In this document: positions 8,051 to 16,199 of the stretch, one piece after another
How positions within the stretch are numbered: the stretch's first letter is position 1
How the letters are laid out: each line of letters opens with the position of its first letter
Assembly (NCBI GenBank): GCA_023269825.1
Contig: JAGDWI010000003.1
Location: forward strand, 62,001 to 126,000
Length of the DNA: 64,000 nt
Direction of reading: 5' to 3'
From: Desulfurococcaceae archaeon
Lineage (GTDB): Archaea > Thermoproteota > Thermoprotei_A > Sulfolobales > Desulfurococcaceae
The notes under the pieces: model-generated
Seen by the model: only the letters and a program-made list of their open reading frames with translations
The model's database searches: none
What the model was told of the DNA's origin: nothing
Made by a program: the position numbers and the translations under genes

Positions 8051-8883
8051 TAGATAACACCCTGCTCACTGAGAATCCTAGTTAACGCAAACCATGTTTC
8101 AGGGTCAACCATGAATACTCTCCTACCCATTATTTTTCTCCCAAGATCGCCTAGCTGTGTGAGCCTCGTGTTAAATTTGTCTAGTAATATTTTTTCTACG
8201 AGCCTCTTACGCTGAGAGAAAAATACGCGTGTTATTAATTCGAGTTTCTCAAAATCCCGTGAGTAATGTCTCCTACGAGTTAGAACAATAACTTGGTGAT
8301 AGACCTCGGGTCTAGGATAGAAACTCCGGGGAGAGTAAACACCTCCTTCCCTAATTGAAAACAAGTTGTTTAATAGAACAGATATCTTACCGTAACTCCT
8401 ACTACCCGGTCTGGCTGTAATTCTCTCTGCTACTTCTCTCTGTAGTGTTAAAACAGCTTTTTCAACCGTATTCTCCCTGGAGACTTTTAGCAAAATATCG
8501 GTTGTAATATGGTAAGGTATATTTGAAACCAGTAGTTTACGGTTAAACGGTAGTTTTAAAGCATCACCATTGACTACTATTAAGTCTTTACTGAGTAAAT
8601 TCCACCCGATGACCTCGCATAATCTTTGATCAATTTCAATACATAGAACTGTTCTAGCTTTACGAAGAATAACTGACGTGAGTGTTCCTATTCCACAACC
8701 AACTTCTATTACGTCACTATTCTCGTCTACATACGATGAGATTTCTCTTAGAAGAACTGGATCAATGATGAAGTTCTGACTAAGCTTCCTCCTCGGTTTG
8801 ATTCCATTATCCCTTAAAACTCTAATAGTCCATTGTAGTAATTGTTTCCTGCTCACCTCGAATGTGTTAAAAAACTTCTCCAT
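8050..8883 (-). CDS. ksgA: 16S rRNA N6,N6-dimethyladenosine transferase KsgA/Dim1
   Basis: 277 residues. KPRRKLSQNFIIDP is the substrate-binding N terminus. DVIEVGCGIGTLTSVIL is SAM motif I, CIEIDQRL the acidic end of strand 2, and VSNIPYHITTDIL the NLPY-type catalytic motif (here NIPY). The C-terminal half is the helical rRNA-binding domain. It dimethylates two adjacent adenines in the 3' hairpin of 16S rRNA. It overlaps the DUF655 gene upstream by 17 nt and is followed immediately by the Mtq2-like gene. Confidence 0.95.
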   Translation of the reverse strand: MEKFFNTFEVSRKQLLQWTIRVLRDNGIKPRRKLSQNFIIDPVLLREISSYVDENSDVIEVGCGIGTLTSVILRKARTVLCIEIDQRLCEVIGWNLLSKDLIVVNGDALKLPFNRKLLVSNIPYHITTDILLKVSRENTVEKAVLTLQREVAERITARPGSRSYGKISVLLNNLFSIREGGVYSPRSFYPRPEVYHQVIVLTRRRHYSRDFEKLELITRVFFSQRKRLVEKILLDKFNTRLTQLGDLGRKIMGRRVFMVDPETWFALTRILSEQGVI

Positions 8884-9502
8884 ATAATCTCTCCAAGTAA
8901 CCCAGGTAAAGCCCGCTCTTATCCCTCGGTTTAATAAACAAGTAGTACTTCTCGTTTCCAGCTAGTTCTCTTACTATGCGTTCCACTATTGTCTTAACCG
9001 GATCTAATCCCACGCGTTCCTTGATGTCATTGAAGCTTGTAAACTTCTTTTGTCTCCGCGCATCGAGAATAGCGTTCATTGTTTTCTTACCCACGTCTGG
9101 GAGTAGTTCAAGGGAATGTAATCTTATGTTAATGGGTTCAGCTATGTTAAAGAACTCCACGAATATTTTCTCGCCTTCAACTATTGTTCTCTTAATGGCT
9201 TCAGGTAAATTCGCTCTAGCAACTGAGGTTAAGTCGCTGTAAGTTATGTGGATAATTCTTTTAAGTTTACTTGGGTAACCCAAGTCCACTTTTTCGAGAA
9301 CCTCTATTTTAACGCCTATTAGTGGAGTCGCCTCTAGAAGCGAGAAGTACTTTGTGCCAATGCATTGAACAAATGGTTGACTTCTATGCTCATAGTGTAC
9401 ATCTGAGGGATTACCCATTTCAAGGTAATCTAGAATATAGACGTGTGGTTCGTAGCGTGAACCTCCAGGATGAGTTCTCCTGGGAGATTGGTGTTTAAAC
9501 AA
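8867..9502 (-). CDS. DUF655 helix-hairpin-helix protein
   Basis: 211 residues. The N terminus RTHPGGSRYEPHVYILDYLEMGNP and FVQCIGTKYFSLLEATP match the archaeal DUF655 family. Near the C terminus LLPDVGKKTMNAILDARRQKKFTS forms a helix-hairpin-helix nucleic-acid-binding motif. The family nearly always sits between the RNA polymerase subunit F gene and ksgA, as here, so a role in RNA metabolism is likely but undefined. It overlaps the start of ksgA. Confidence 0.88.
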   Translation of the reverse strand: MFKHQSPRRTHPGGSRYEPHVYILDYLEMGNPSDVHYEHRSQPFVQCIGTKYFSLLEATPLIGVKIEVLEKVDLGYPSKLKRIIHITYSDLTSVARANLPEAIKRTIVEGEKIFVEFFNIAEPINIRLHSLELLPDVGKKTMNAILDARRQKKFTSFNDIKERVGLDPVKTIVERIVRELAGNEKYYLFIKPRDKSGLYLGYLERLYGEVF

Positions 9503-9547
9503 TATTATACCCTCTTATGTGTATTAATCACTCTCTTTAATGAAAAA

Positions 9548-9916
9548 TTATTGTTTCTCAACACAGTATTCTTTCAGTAAGTTTACTATTTTTTCTAGTT
9601 GCTCGCTCTCAAGTACTTTTTCCTCTAAAACCAGGAGAGTCCTCAATTCATCTATTGTTCCAGGACAAACATTCATGATCATGACTATGGATTCTTCCTT
9701 TAAACCCATTGATACAAGTTTTTCTCTTAACTCTTCAACTTTCTCGGGCGGGATTTTGGAGAACTTGCGTAAATAGTCTAATACACGTTGAACAAGAAGA
9801 GAGACTGTACCAGTTGTTTCTTTCTCGTGCTTATGGTATTCCTCCAGGATCTTCAGGGCTTCACTATTTGTTATAAGTATAACTTTCTCAGCTTTAATCC
9901 TGGTAGGAGAACTCAA
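9548..9916 (-). CDS. rpo4: DNA-directed RNA polymerase subunit Rpo4 (RpoF)
   Basis: 122 residues. The segment from RVLDYLRKFSKIPPEKVEEL through NVCPGTIDELRTLL is the HRDC-like domain of archaeal Rpo4/eukaryal Rpb4. It pairs with Rpo7 to form the polymerase stalk. The start is a TTG with GGTGAG 8 nt upstream. It lies between rpl21e and the DUF655 gene in the conserved archaeal order. Confidence 0.93.
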   Translation of the reverse strand: MSSPTRIKAEKVILITNSEALKILEEYHKHEKETTGTVSLLVQRVLDYLRKFSKIPPEKVEELREKLVSMGLKEESIVMIMNVCPGTIDELRTLLVLEEKVLESEQLEKIVNLLKEYCVEKQ

Positions 9917-9943
9917 TAATGCTCACCTTAAAACAAACTACTC

Positions 9944-10279
9944 TTATTTAACCTGCTTGGTAACCTGGGTAGAAGCAATCTTGGAAACTACTGGTTTTAG
10001 GTGCTCCGGACGCAGGAATAATATCTTCTCCTTATCGCCGAGCACTACTTTGACAACATAGCATTTACCTCTCTTTCCAACTATTTCGCCGGTTTTACCA
10101 ATGTATCTTCTATGAGGCATTCCTTTATGAATAGATGGGTTCACAACTATGTGGACTTTATCACCTACCTTGTACTCTATCATCAATGAACTCAGCTTCG
10201 GGATTGCTCCTCTTTCTCTAATACTCTTTCGCATAAGCTTCCTTGTTTTATGCCTGTATCCTTTTGGCGCTTTAACCAA
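9944..10279 (-). CDS. rpl21e: Large ribosomal subunit protein eL21
   Basis: 111 residues, highly basic. GYRHKTRKLMRKS at the N terminus and YKVGDKVHIVVNPSIHKGMPHRRYIGKTG in the middle are the eL21 hallmarks; the KOW/SH3-like barrel runs to about residue 95. A short alanine- and lysine-containing tail follows. It lies between the Pus10 gene and rpo4. Confidence 0.97.
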   Translation of the reverse strand: MVKAPKGYRHKTRKLMRKSIRERGAIPKLSSLMIEYKVGDKVHIVVNPSIHKGMPHRRYIGKTGEIVGKRGKCYVVKVVLGDKEKILFLRPEHLKPVVSKIASTQVTKQVK

Positions 10280-10343
10280 GCTTTATCACCATTTAATAAA
10301 ATTTACCCTAGCATATGAACTAGTATAGTTTAGCCTTTTATTT

Positions 10344-11672
10344 TTATTCCTCCACATATAGTACATCTAGTTCTATTGGAACAGCTTTCTTAGCCAGGAT
10401 CTCGGAGAAACATGGTTTCGTTCTCCCCTCATCGCAGTGCACCAGTTCCTTCACGTATAATCCCCCATCACAGTATACTAGTGCCTCGAAAATCCTACTA
10501 GAGATCCTGTGTGTTTTCACTGAGTACACTTTGCGCCTCCGTTCACGGTCCTTTTTACGTCTAAGTATTCTTATAGGTGTTCTTTGAACAATCTCCCTAT
10601 TAGCGAAGTATTCTTCGATTTTTCTAAGGTCTTCTTCTCCGAATTCCCCGTTGACGTAAACCGTTAACCTGTATACTTTTCTCTTATGTTTCGAGTACTC
10701 TTTTATGAGTGCTGCACTACTCCTCGTAGTCTGTGAATCTATGTGCAATACTACCGGTGTATTCACGAGTGATCGCATTACAGAGCTCCTTAGTTCATTT
10801 AGCTCTACTTTCCTCCTCTTAGGGGCCTTAACCTCAACCACTAATGGCCTCCCAGATCCCAGCATTCTAGCATCTACGTCTTCTCGCCCCGCTGCATGTA
10901 TGATTACTTTTTCAGCGTTGAACACCTCCTTGAATATTTTTTCCACTGCTTCCTGTATACTTAACGGGTACTTTTTTGAACCATTCTTAGTGTACCATGG
11001 GATGTGAGAAATGTTCCTACCTAGTTTCCAGTAACGTCCAATGTAGAGTAACGGGTTGACCTGTATTTTCACGTCATAGTTGAAGTCATCACGCAATTTA
11101 ATCATTAGAACAACATCGGGTTTCTCGAAATCCGGTACGGCACTACACGTTGCCGCAATGGTTTTACCGATCTCTCTCTTTAATTCTCTCTTAATAGATT
11201 CCGAGCTCTCTAACCCGTATTTCACCATGATCTCGAGTTCTCGCTCCAACAGTCTCTTATCAACAATAACTCCAACTATGAATGATCCAGCATCATAATT
11301 TCTCAGAATGTTACATGCTTTCCACGCTACTTCGCTGAGGAAATCGCTTGTCAACTTGTTTCCACATATGAAGCAACTACGTGGCTTCAAGTCCTCGCCG
11401 TAGAGTTTCCTATACATTGATGCTAACTCTTCGCCAGCGTTTAATGCTAATCTATGAACATATTCTCTACTAGTTAATCCTCGCATGTGATCCTCGTGTA
11501 ATTTAATGACTAAAAGAGTCTTGATTGCTTGTCCTCTCTCATAGTTACTGAGCCCCATACCATACTTCGCAAAGAATCTTCCGAGGCAACTATTGCATAG
11601 CGGGTACTCGTACAGCATCTTCTCCGAGTTATCGAGTATTCTACGAAGAGCTTCCAGGAACTCGGAGTTCAT
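10344..11672 (-). CDS. pus10: tRNA pseudouridine synthase Pus10
   Basis: 442 residues. The N terminus has a zinc-binding CNSCLGRFF (Cys26, Cys29) and a second pair in CFICG, with a THUMP-like region. The catalytic domain contains GREDVDARMLGSGRPL, where Asp is the expected nucleophile, and VEVKAPKRR. Archaeal Pus10 makes pseudouridine 54 and 55 in the tRNA T loop. It sits between srp54 and rpl21e on the same strand, a common archaeal arrangement. Confidence 0.94.
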   Translation of the reverse strand: MNSEFLEALRRILDNSEKMLYEYPLCNSCLGRFFAKYGMGLSNYERGQAIKTLLVIKLHEDHMRGLTSREYVHRLALNAGEELASMYRKLYGEDLKPRSCFICGNKLTSDFLSEVAWKACNILRNYDAGSFIVGVIVDKRLLERELEIMVKYGLESSESIKRELKREIGKTIAATCSAVPDFEKPDVVLMIKLRDDFNYDVKIQVNPLLYIGRYWKLGRNISHIPWYTKNGSKKYPLSIQEAVEKIFKEVFNAEKVIIHAAGREDVDARMLGSGRPLVVEVKAPKRRKVELNELRSSVMRSLVNTPVVLHIDSQTTRSSAALIKEYSKHKRKVYRLTVYVNGEFGEEDLRKIEEYFANREIVQRTPIRILRRKKDRERRRKVYSVKTHRISSRIFEALVYCDGGLYVKELVHCDEGRTKPCFSEILAKKAVPIELDVLYVEE

Positions 11673-11694
11673 CCTGATTCCTCTTTCTTATTCC

Positions 11695-13035
11695 TTATTC
11701 CTCGATTCCCTCAGGCAACCCAGGGAGCTTTATTCCCAGTTTTTTCGCTAAGTCTTTTCTTCTAAGGCTTTTCATGAGTTTTTTAACTGCTTCATACTGT
11801 TTAATTAGTTCTCTTACTTCTTCTACACTTACACCTGCACCATACGCTATTCTCTTCATTCTCGAGCGATCAATTATTTCAGGGTTATCGAGTTCCTCGT
11901 ACGTCATAGAGTTTATGGCGGCAATCCACTTATTCATCTTCTTCTCTAGTTCCCTGTGGTCTATTTCCATGGGTACTTTTAGCTCGAACCCTGGGATCAT
12001 TTGAAGAACTTTTCTCAATGGACCTAGTTTCCGTAGACTAACTAGTTGTTTATATATTATCCTCATGTTGAGTTTGCCCTCTAGGAGTTGCTTAGCATCC
12101 TCCTCAGTGAACTCTAATTGCATTCTTTTAACTGATTCAACGAGGCTTTCTATATCGCCTAAACCCAGTATTCTCGAAATAAGCCTCTGAGGTCTAAATA
12201 CCTCTAAGTCCTCTATTTTTTCTCCAACTCCAATGAACTTTATTCTCGCACCAGTAGCTGCGACAGCTGATAATGCGCCTCCACCTTTAGCTGTACCATC
12301 TAGTTTAGTTATCACTATTGAACCTATAGGGGTAGCCTCATGGAATTTCTTCGCAATGTTGTAGGCTTGTTGACCTATTGATGCATCCACTACTAACATT
12401 ATTTCATCAGGGTTCACTGCTTTATAGATCTCCTTCATTTCCTCCAGTAGTGACTCCTCTTTATGGTGTCTACCAGCAGTATCTATTACAACTATATCGA
12501 ACCCCTTCTGCACGAAGTATTCAACTCCTCTTCTAGCTATTTTCACGGCATCGCTCTCACCTGGTTCCCCGTAGACTGGTATGCCTACTTTATCACCTAA
12601 CTGCTTGAGTTGCTCGTAGGCAGCTGGTCTATACGTGTCAGCTGCGACAAGGCCTACTCTGAAGCCTTCTAGTTTATAGAAGTATGCTATCTTAGCCGCA
12701 GTAGTTGTTTTACCGCTACCCTGCAATCCCACGAGCAGAATGATCCACGGTTTTTTAGGTGGTTTTATAGATGGTTTTTTATCATCACCTAGGAGTTTGA
12801 GGAGTTCCTCGTACACTATGGTTATGAACCAGTTCTTCCTTGAAACTCCTGGCGGCGGTTTCTCGCTGAGTGCTCTCTGCTTTATCCTATTAGAGATCTC
12901 GGAGACTAATTTGAGGTTTACATCAGATTTTATTAACTCTTTCTGTAAATCCCTGAGGAACTCGTTAACCGCTTCCTCGTACTTTTCCTGGCCCAAAAAC
13001 TTTTTTAGTGCTTCTTTAATACCCTCGAAAACCAT
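11695..13035 (-). CDS. srp54: Signal recognition particle 54 kDa protein (Ffh)
   Basis: 446 residues from the ATG at 13035; a TTG at 13041 would add two. The NG domain has GLQGSGKTT (G1), DTAGRH (G3) and [10 protein letters not shown] (G4/G5). The C-terminal M domain is methionine-rich and contains [16 protein letters not shown], the 7S RNA contact loop. It binds signal sequences and docks the ribosome to the membrane. The partner SRP19 is encoded at 48 kb. First gene of the minus-strand translation cluster. Confidence 0.97.
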   Translation of the reverse strand: MVFEGIKEALKKFLGQEKYEEAVNEFLRDLQKELIKSDVNLKLVSEISNRIKQRALSEKPPPGVSRKNWFITIVYEELLKLLGDDKKPSIKPPKKPWIILLVGLQGSGKTTTAAKIAYFYKLEGFRVGLVAADTYRPAAYEQLKQLGDKVGIPVYGEPGESDAVKIARRGVEYFVQKGFDIVVIDTAGRHHKEESLLEEMKEIYKAVNPDEIMLVVDASIGQQAYNIAKKFHEATPIGSIVITKLDGTAKGGGALSAVAATGARIKFIGVGEKIEDLEVFRPQRLISRILGLGDIESLVESVKRMQLEFTEEDAKQLLEGKLNMRIIYKQLVSLRKLGPLRKVLQMIPGFELKVPMEIDHRELEKKMNKWIAAINSMTYEELDNPEIIDRSRMKRIAYGAGVSVEEVRELIKQYEAVKKLMKSLRRKDLAKKLGIKLPGLPEGIEE

Positions 13036-13123
13036 TCTCAACCACTTACATTATTTTATACTGCATCCACCTATTAACAGTTGAGAATACTAATACTATT
13101 TGAATCAGCTCATTAATCCTCCT

Positions 13124-13153
13124 AGCCCTTAAAAGCGGGGCTTTCAGTTGTAA
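13124..13153 (-). mobile_element. Solo left-end relic of an IS200/IS605-type element
   Basis: On the plus strand ctttcagttgtaa follows a short imperfect hairpin (gccc, loop, gggg). The same end, with a similar hairpin and the same tail, occurs at 43041-43071 next to a TnpB remnant. Read on the minus strand both begin ttacaactgaaag, the form I would expect for the left end of archaeal IS200/IS605 elements. Here nothing recognisable of a transposase is left; about 25 bp away the sequence becomes ordinary spacer before srp54. Confidence 0.5.
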
Positions 13154-13168
13154 TAGAGTTATTGCCTA

Positions 13169-13555
13169 GTGCTGGCTCCCCCGATTACATGGGTTGATAT
13201 AGGGAACGAAGTAGTCGAGAAGCTTAAAGACTACGTGGTACTCGATGAGGAGAGATTCTACGATGTTATGGCATCCTACGCGGTAATGACGTACTTCCAC
13301 GATGTTTTCACGGCCGTCCCATTCCTGTGGCTGCATGGTCCTCCTGGCTCAGGTAAGACTAGGGCAAATATAACACTATCATAACACTATCATATATGTG
13401 TAGGCGAGGCATATTCGTGGCCGATCCCTCGTAGGTAACACTGTATAGAATGGTTGAGGCATTGAAGCTCACTAGGCAAGTGATTATCTCAAATGCCCCG
13501 TTAGATGATGTAGTTAAATCACTTAGAAAGCTTTTTCTGCAATAGCGTTGAACAT
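13169..13555 (+). pseudogene. Broken P-loop ATPase of an integrated element
   Basis: The first 71 codons are intact and end in FLWLHGPPGSGKTR, a Walker A motif in a helicase/primase-like context, then hit a stop. The cause is visible: taacactatca is tandemly duplicated at 13371-13381 and 13382-13392, shifting the frame by 11 nt. Removing one copy restores a reading through SYMCRRGIFVADPS, after which an in-frame TAG (about 13429) and a further frameshift near 13535 follow. About 115 codons remain recognisable; Walker B and the rest of an ATPase are absent. It is probably a relic gene of a plasmid or provirus integrated at the neighbouring tRNA-Leu. Confidence 0.7.
13371..13392 (+). repeat. 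11-bp tandem duplication that breaks the ATPase frame
   Basis: Two perfect, abutting copies of taacactatca. Deleting either copy joins NITLS to YMCRRG in one frame, so the duplication is a frameshift mutation rather than a functional repeat. Confidence 0.85.
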
Positions 13556-13751
13556 TATTGATAAGAAAGTTGAGACACAGTTGAGGAGTATTCAAAAGAG
13601 TTTAAAAAAACTCATATACCTCTATATTGAGAAACAAGAGGAAACAAGCGAGGCCAGGCAAATCCTCGAAGAGATAGAAAAGCAGCTCTTCCAGCTAAAA
13701 GACTACCTCGCAGACAAATACCCGTGTTCTAGTGTTTCCCCAGCCACTTGA
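13548..13751 (+). pseudogene. Coiled-coil fragment from the decayed element
   Basis: 67 codons from a TTG, in a frame shifted from the end of the ATPase relic. The peptide is lysine- and glutamate-rich, with QLRSIQKSLKKLIYLYIEK and ARQILEEIEKQLFQLKDYL giving a plausible coiled coil. The frame reads open a few codons further upstream (FSAIAL), so it is probably the tail of the preceding broken gene or of a fused neighbour. No family is recognised and expression is doubtful. Confidence 0.45.
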
Positions 13752-13769
13752 AGGAATATAAGTCGATCT

Positions 13770-14009
13770 ATGGTGGTAGAAACGGTCTTCTACAGAGTTA
13801 GATGCATAAACGGACGCTACTACTTGATTAAAGAATAGTATGACTCAAGCACAAGTAAAAAGAAGACTACCTCGATAGGATCATGCGATAGAATAGAGGA
13901 GGTAGTGGAAAAATGCGGGGGGTGGGATTTGAACCCACGCAGGCCTACGCCATCGGGTTCTGAGCCCGACCCCTTTGACCAAGCTCGGGCACCCCCGCAC
14001 TATTCATAG
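13770..14009 (+). pseudogene. Integrase-N-terminus-like ORF, interrupted by TAG, running antisense through tRNA-Leu
   Basis: From an ATG at 13770 the frame reads VFYRVRCINGRYYLIKE, TAG (13836-13838), then YDSSTSKKKTTSIGSCDRIE and continues antisense through the tRNA gene (GGWDLNPRR) to a stop at 14007. Archaeal tyrosine integrases of the SSV kind carry attP inside the gene, so integration splits them at the tRNA. A short N-terminal piece abutting the tRNA 3' end fits that pattern. The assignment to int(N) is inference from position and form; no catalytic residues would be expected in this part. Confidence 0.5.
13914..13998 (-). tRNA. tRNA-Leu (anticodon CAG)
   Basis: 85-nt class II tRNA on the minus strand. 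The acceptor 5' GCGGGGG pairs with 3' CCCCCGC plus discriminator A. The anticodon stem TCGGG/CCCGA closes the loop CTCAGAA, giving anticodon CAG (reads CUG). A long variable arm separates it from the T arm GTGGG TTCAAAT CCCAC. CCA is not encoded and there is no intron. An A/T-rich promoter-like stretch lies just upstream (plus 14005-14030). The tRNA is intact although an element has integrated at its 3' end. Confidence 0.97.
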
Positions 14010-14058
14010 TTAAATTTGCATGATGCTTTAAATTCTTTGTAGTGAATTTTCTAATTTA

Positions 14059-14628
14059 GTGTACTTTAGGGTGTTTGTATTGTATAAAACCATAGATTCA
14101 AGGGATTACCATGTACTTCACCCAAGACCAGTTTACCTCATCGTCTCTCGGAGTAAAAATGGCTCTGTAAACGTTATGTCTGCTTCATGGGTTTCACCTG
14201 TCTCAGATGAACCATTCCTCGTAGCTGTATCTATATGGAAAGGTAGTTTAACACACCAGAATATAAGGGAAACAGGTGAATTCACTGTAAATATTCCTAG
14301 CGATAAGCACTTGAACACAGTGTATAAAGCAGGTGTAGTTAGTGGAAGAGAGGTAGATAAAATTAGTAGCCTTGGGCTTCGCTTACTTAAATCCAGCGTT
14401 ATTGAAACACCTGGTTTAGAGGATATGCTGGGGTTCATTGAGTGCAAAGTAGTGAATGAAGTAGAAGTTGGTGAGTCAACACTATTCATAGCTGAAGTAA
14501 AAGCAGTACACGTCGTTGAAGAAGCATACACTAGGTATGGTTGGGACTTAAATAAAGCGAAAATACTCCTACATCATGGAGGCAGAGGATTCACGACACC
14601 ATCTAAACTTATTCTAGCTCATAGATAG
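14059..14628 (+). CDS. Flavin reductase-like FMN-binding protein
   Basis: About 189 residues. HPRPVYLIVSRSKNGSVNVMSASWVSPVSDEPFL and SLTHQNIRETGEFTVNIP are the flavin-reductase-like split-barrel blocks that bind FMN. The C terminus HHGGRGFTTPSKL is also typical. Substrate unknown; archaeal members act as NAD(P)H:FMN reductases or electron-transfer partners. The start is uncertain: GTG at 14059 or 14071 and TTG at 14080 are in frame, and the conserved region begins near DYHVLHPRP. Confidence 0.85.
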   Translation: MYFRVFVLYKTIDSRDYHVLHPRPVYLIVSRSKNGSVNVMSASWVSPVSDEPFLVAVSIWKGSLTHQNIRETGEFTVNIPSDKHLNTVYKAGVVSGREVDKISSLGLRLLKSSVIETPGLEDMLGFIECKVVNEVEVGESTLFIAEVKAVHVVEEAYTRYGWDLNKAKILLHHGGRGFTTPSKLILAHR

Positions 14629-14679
14629 CGAATAGTGCAATGTTTTAAAAACAAGAAGTATATATATTAATGTGAGATA

Positions 14680-15366
14680 ATGGTGCGCGTTAACACAAAG
14701 CTAGTTTCATGGGATGAAATAGTAGATTGGTCTATTCATCTAGCAGATATCATTAAGAAAGACGGGTTTAAACCAGATTTAATCGTGGCAGTAGCCCGTG
14801 GAGGATTTGTCCCCGCGAGATTACTGTGCGACTTCCTAGGCATAGACAACATGCTAAGTATTCAAAGTCAACACTGGACGGAAGCAGCTAAAATGGAGGA
14901 GAGAGCCATTATAAAGTTCCCATACTATATAGATGCTAAGAACTTGAAGATACTAGTGGTAGATGATATTGTTGACACTGGGGACACACTTAAATTAGCG
15001 AAGATATACATTGAGGAGAACTGGAAACCCTTAAGCGTGAAAACCGCTGCATTACAGTGGATAAGCCCTGTTGCGAAATTTAAACCAGACTACTATTATA
15101 TCGAAGTCAAGGAGTGGATCTGGTTCCAGTACCCGTGGACTAGGCTAGAGGACACATATCAATTCATTAAGAGAATGATGATGGAAACATTCAAGGAAAC
15201 AGGTAAAAGAGAGTGGACTTATGAAGAGATCCTAAGAGGGTTCCATGAATGGTATGGTATAGATGTTGGAGAAGCATACTATAAACGCGCCATGGAAATC
15301 CTAGTCGAGAAAGAAATCGTTGAATTTGATCCTGACAGAAAAATCTACAAATTAAGAGTAACTTAG
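14680..15366 (+). CDS. Phosphoribosyltransferase with C-terminal winged-helix-like extension
   Basis: 228 residues. The type I PRTase domain (about 1-155) has VAVARGGFVPARLLCDFLG and the PRPP loop ILVVDDIVDTGDTL. It resembles archaeal purine PRTases (Gpt/Hpt-like); the base is not certain. The last 70 residues (EWTYEEILRGFHEWYGIDVG through KEIVEFDPDRKIYKL) look like a winged helix, absent from the paralogue at 56.7 kb. It is followed 11 bp later by MTA phosphorylase, so purine salvage is a reasonable role. Confidence 0.85.
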   Translation: MVRVNTKLVSWDEIVDWSIHLADIIKKDGFKPDLIVAVARGGFVPARLLCDFLGIDNMLSIQSQHWTEAAKMEERAIIKFPYYIDAKNLKILVVDDIVDTGDTLKLAKIYIEENWKPLSVKTAALQWISPVAKFKPDYYYIEVKEWIWFQYPWTRLEDTYQFIKRMMMETFKETGKREWTYEEILRGFHEWYGIDVGEAYYKRAMEILVEKEIVEFDPDRKIYKLRVT

Positions 15367-15377
15367 AGGAATGAGCA

Positions 15378-16199
15378 ATGCTGGTACAACCACCCGTAAA
15401 GATCGACATAGGGATCATAGGTGGAAGCGGGTTATACGAATTACCAGGCATTCAGAAACTACAAGAACTAAAAGTTTATACTCCCTATGGAATGCCAAGC
15501 GATAACGTGGTCGTTGGAGAATTAAGAGGTAGAAGAATCGGGTTCCTAGCTAGACACGGCAAAGGCCACAAGATACCACCACATAGAGTTAACTATAGAG
15601 CAAACATATGGGCTTTAAAAACGCTTGGAGCAAAGTGGGTGATATCTGTTTCAGCCGTCGGTAGCTTACGGGAAGACTATGCCCCAGGAGATTTCGTTGT
15701 ACCAGATCAATACATAGATATGACTAAAGGATTCAGACCACAAACATTCTTCGAGGGAGGAGTTGTAGCACATGTAAGTATGGCTGACCCCTTCTGCGAG
15801 CACTTGAGAAAAATCATCATTGAAGCTGCCAGAGAATTCCCCGATATAAGGTTACATAGTAGAGGAACATACATCTGCATAGAGGGGCCGAGATTCAGCA
15901 CTAGAGCTGAAAGCAGAGTTTGGAAAGAAGTATTCAAGGCGGACATTATAGGTATGACTCTAATACCAGAAGTAAACTTAGCGTGCGAGGCACAATTATG
16001 TTATGCAACCATCGCGATGATAACAGATTACGATGTATGGGCTGAGAAACCAGTAACAGCTGAAGAAGTAATTAAAACAATGAATGAAAACGTGAGTAAA
16101 GTTAAGAGGCTCCTACCGCGTATTATAGAGCTTATACCAAGTGAACCGGATGAAAAACAATGCAGTTGCTGCAAAAGCTTAGAGACAGCTCTACTATAG
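15378..16199 (+). CDS. mtnP: S-methyl-5'-thioadenosine phosphorylase
   Basis: 273 residues. [36 protein letters not shown] and the block from [16 protein letters not shown] through MTLIPEV are MTAP signatures. It cleaves methylthioadenosine (from polyamine synthesis) to adenine and methylthioribose-1-phosphate. The C terminus has a CSCC cluster; thermophilic MTAPs use a CXC disulfide there for stability. A clear Shine-Dalgarno-like gaggaatga precedes the ATG. It overlaps the next gene by 40 nt, indicating coupling. Confidence 0.95.
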   Translation: MLVQPPVKIDIGIIGGSGLYELPGIQKLQELKVYTPYGMPSDNVVVGELRGRRIGFLARHGKGHKIPPHRVNYRANIWALKTLGAKWVISVSAVGSLREDYAPGDFVVPDQYIDMTKGFRPQTFFEGGVVAHVSMADPFCEHLRKIIIEAAREFPDIRLHSRGTYICIEGPRFSTRAESRVWKEVFKADIIGMTLIPEVNLACEAQLCYATIAMITDYDVWAEKPVTAEEVIKTMNENVSKVKRLLPRIIELIPSEPDEKQCSCCKSLETALL

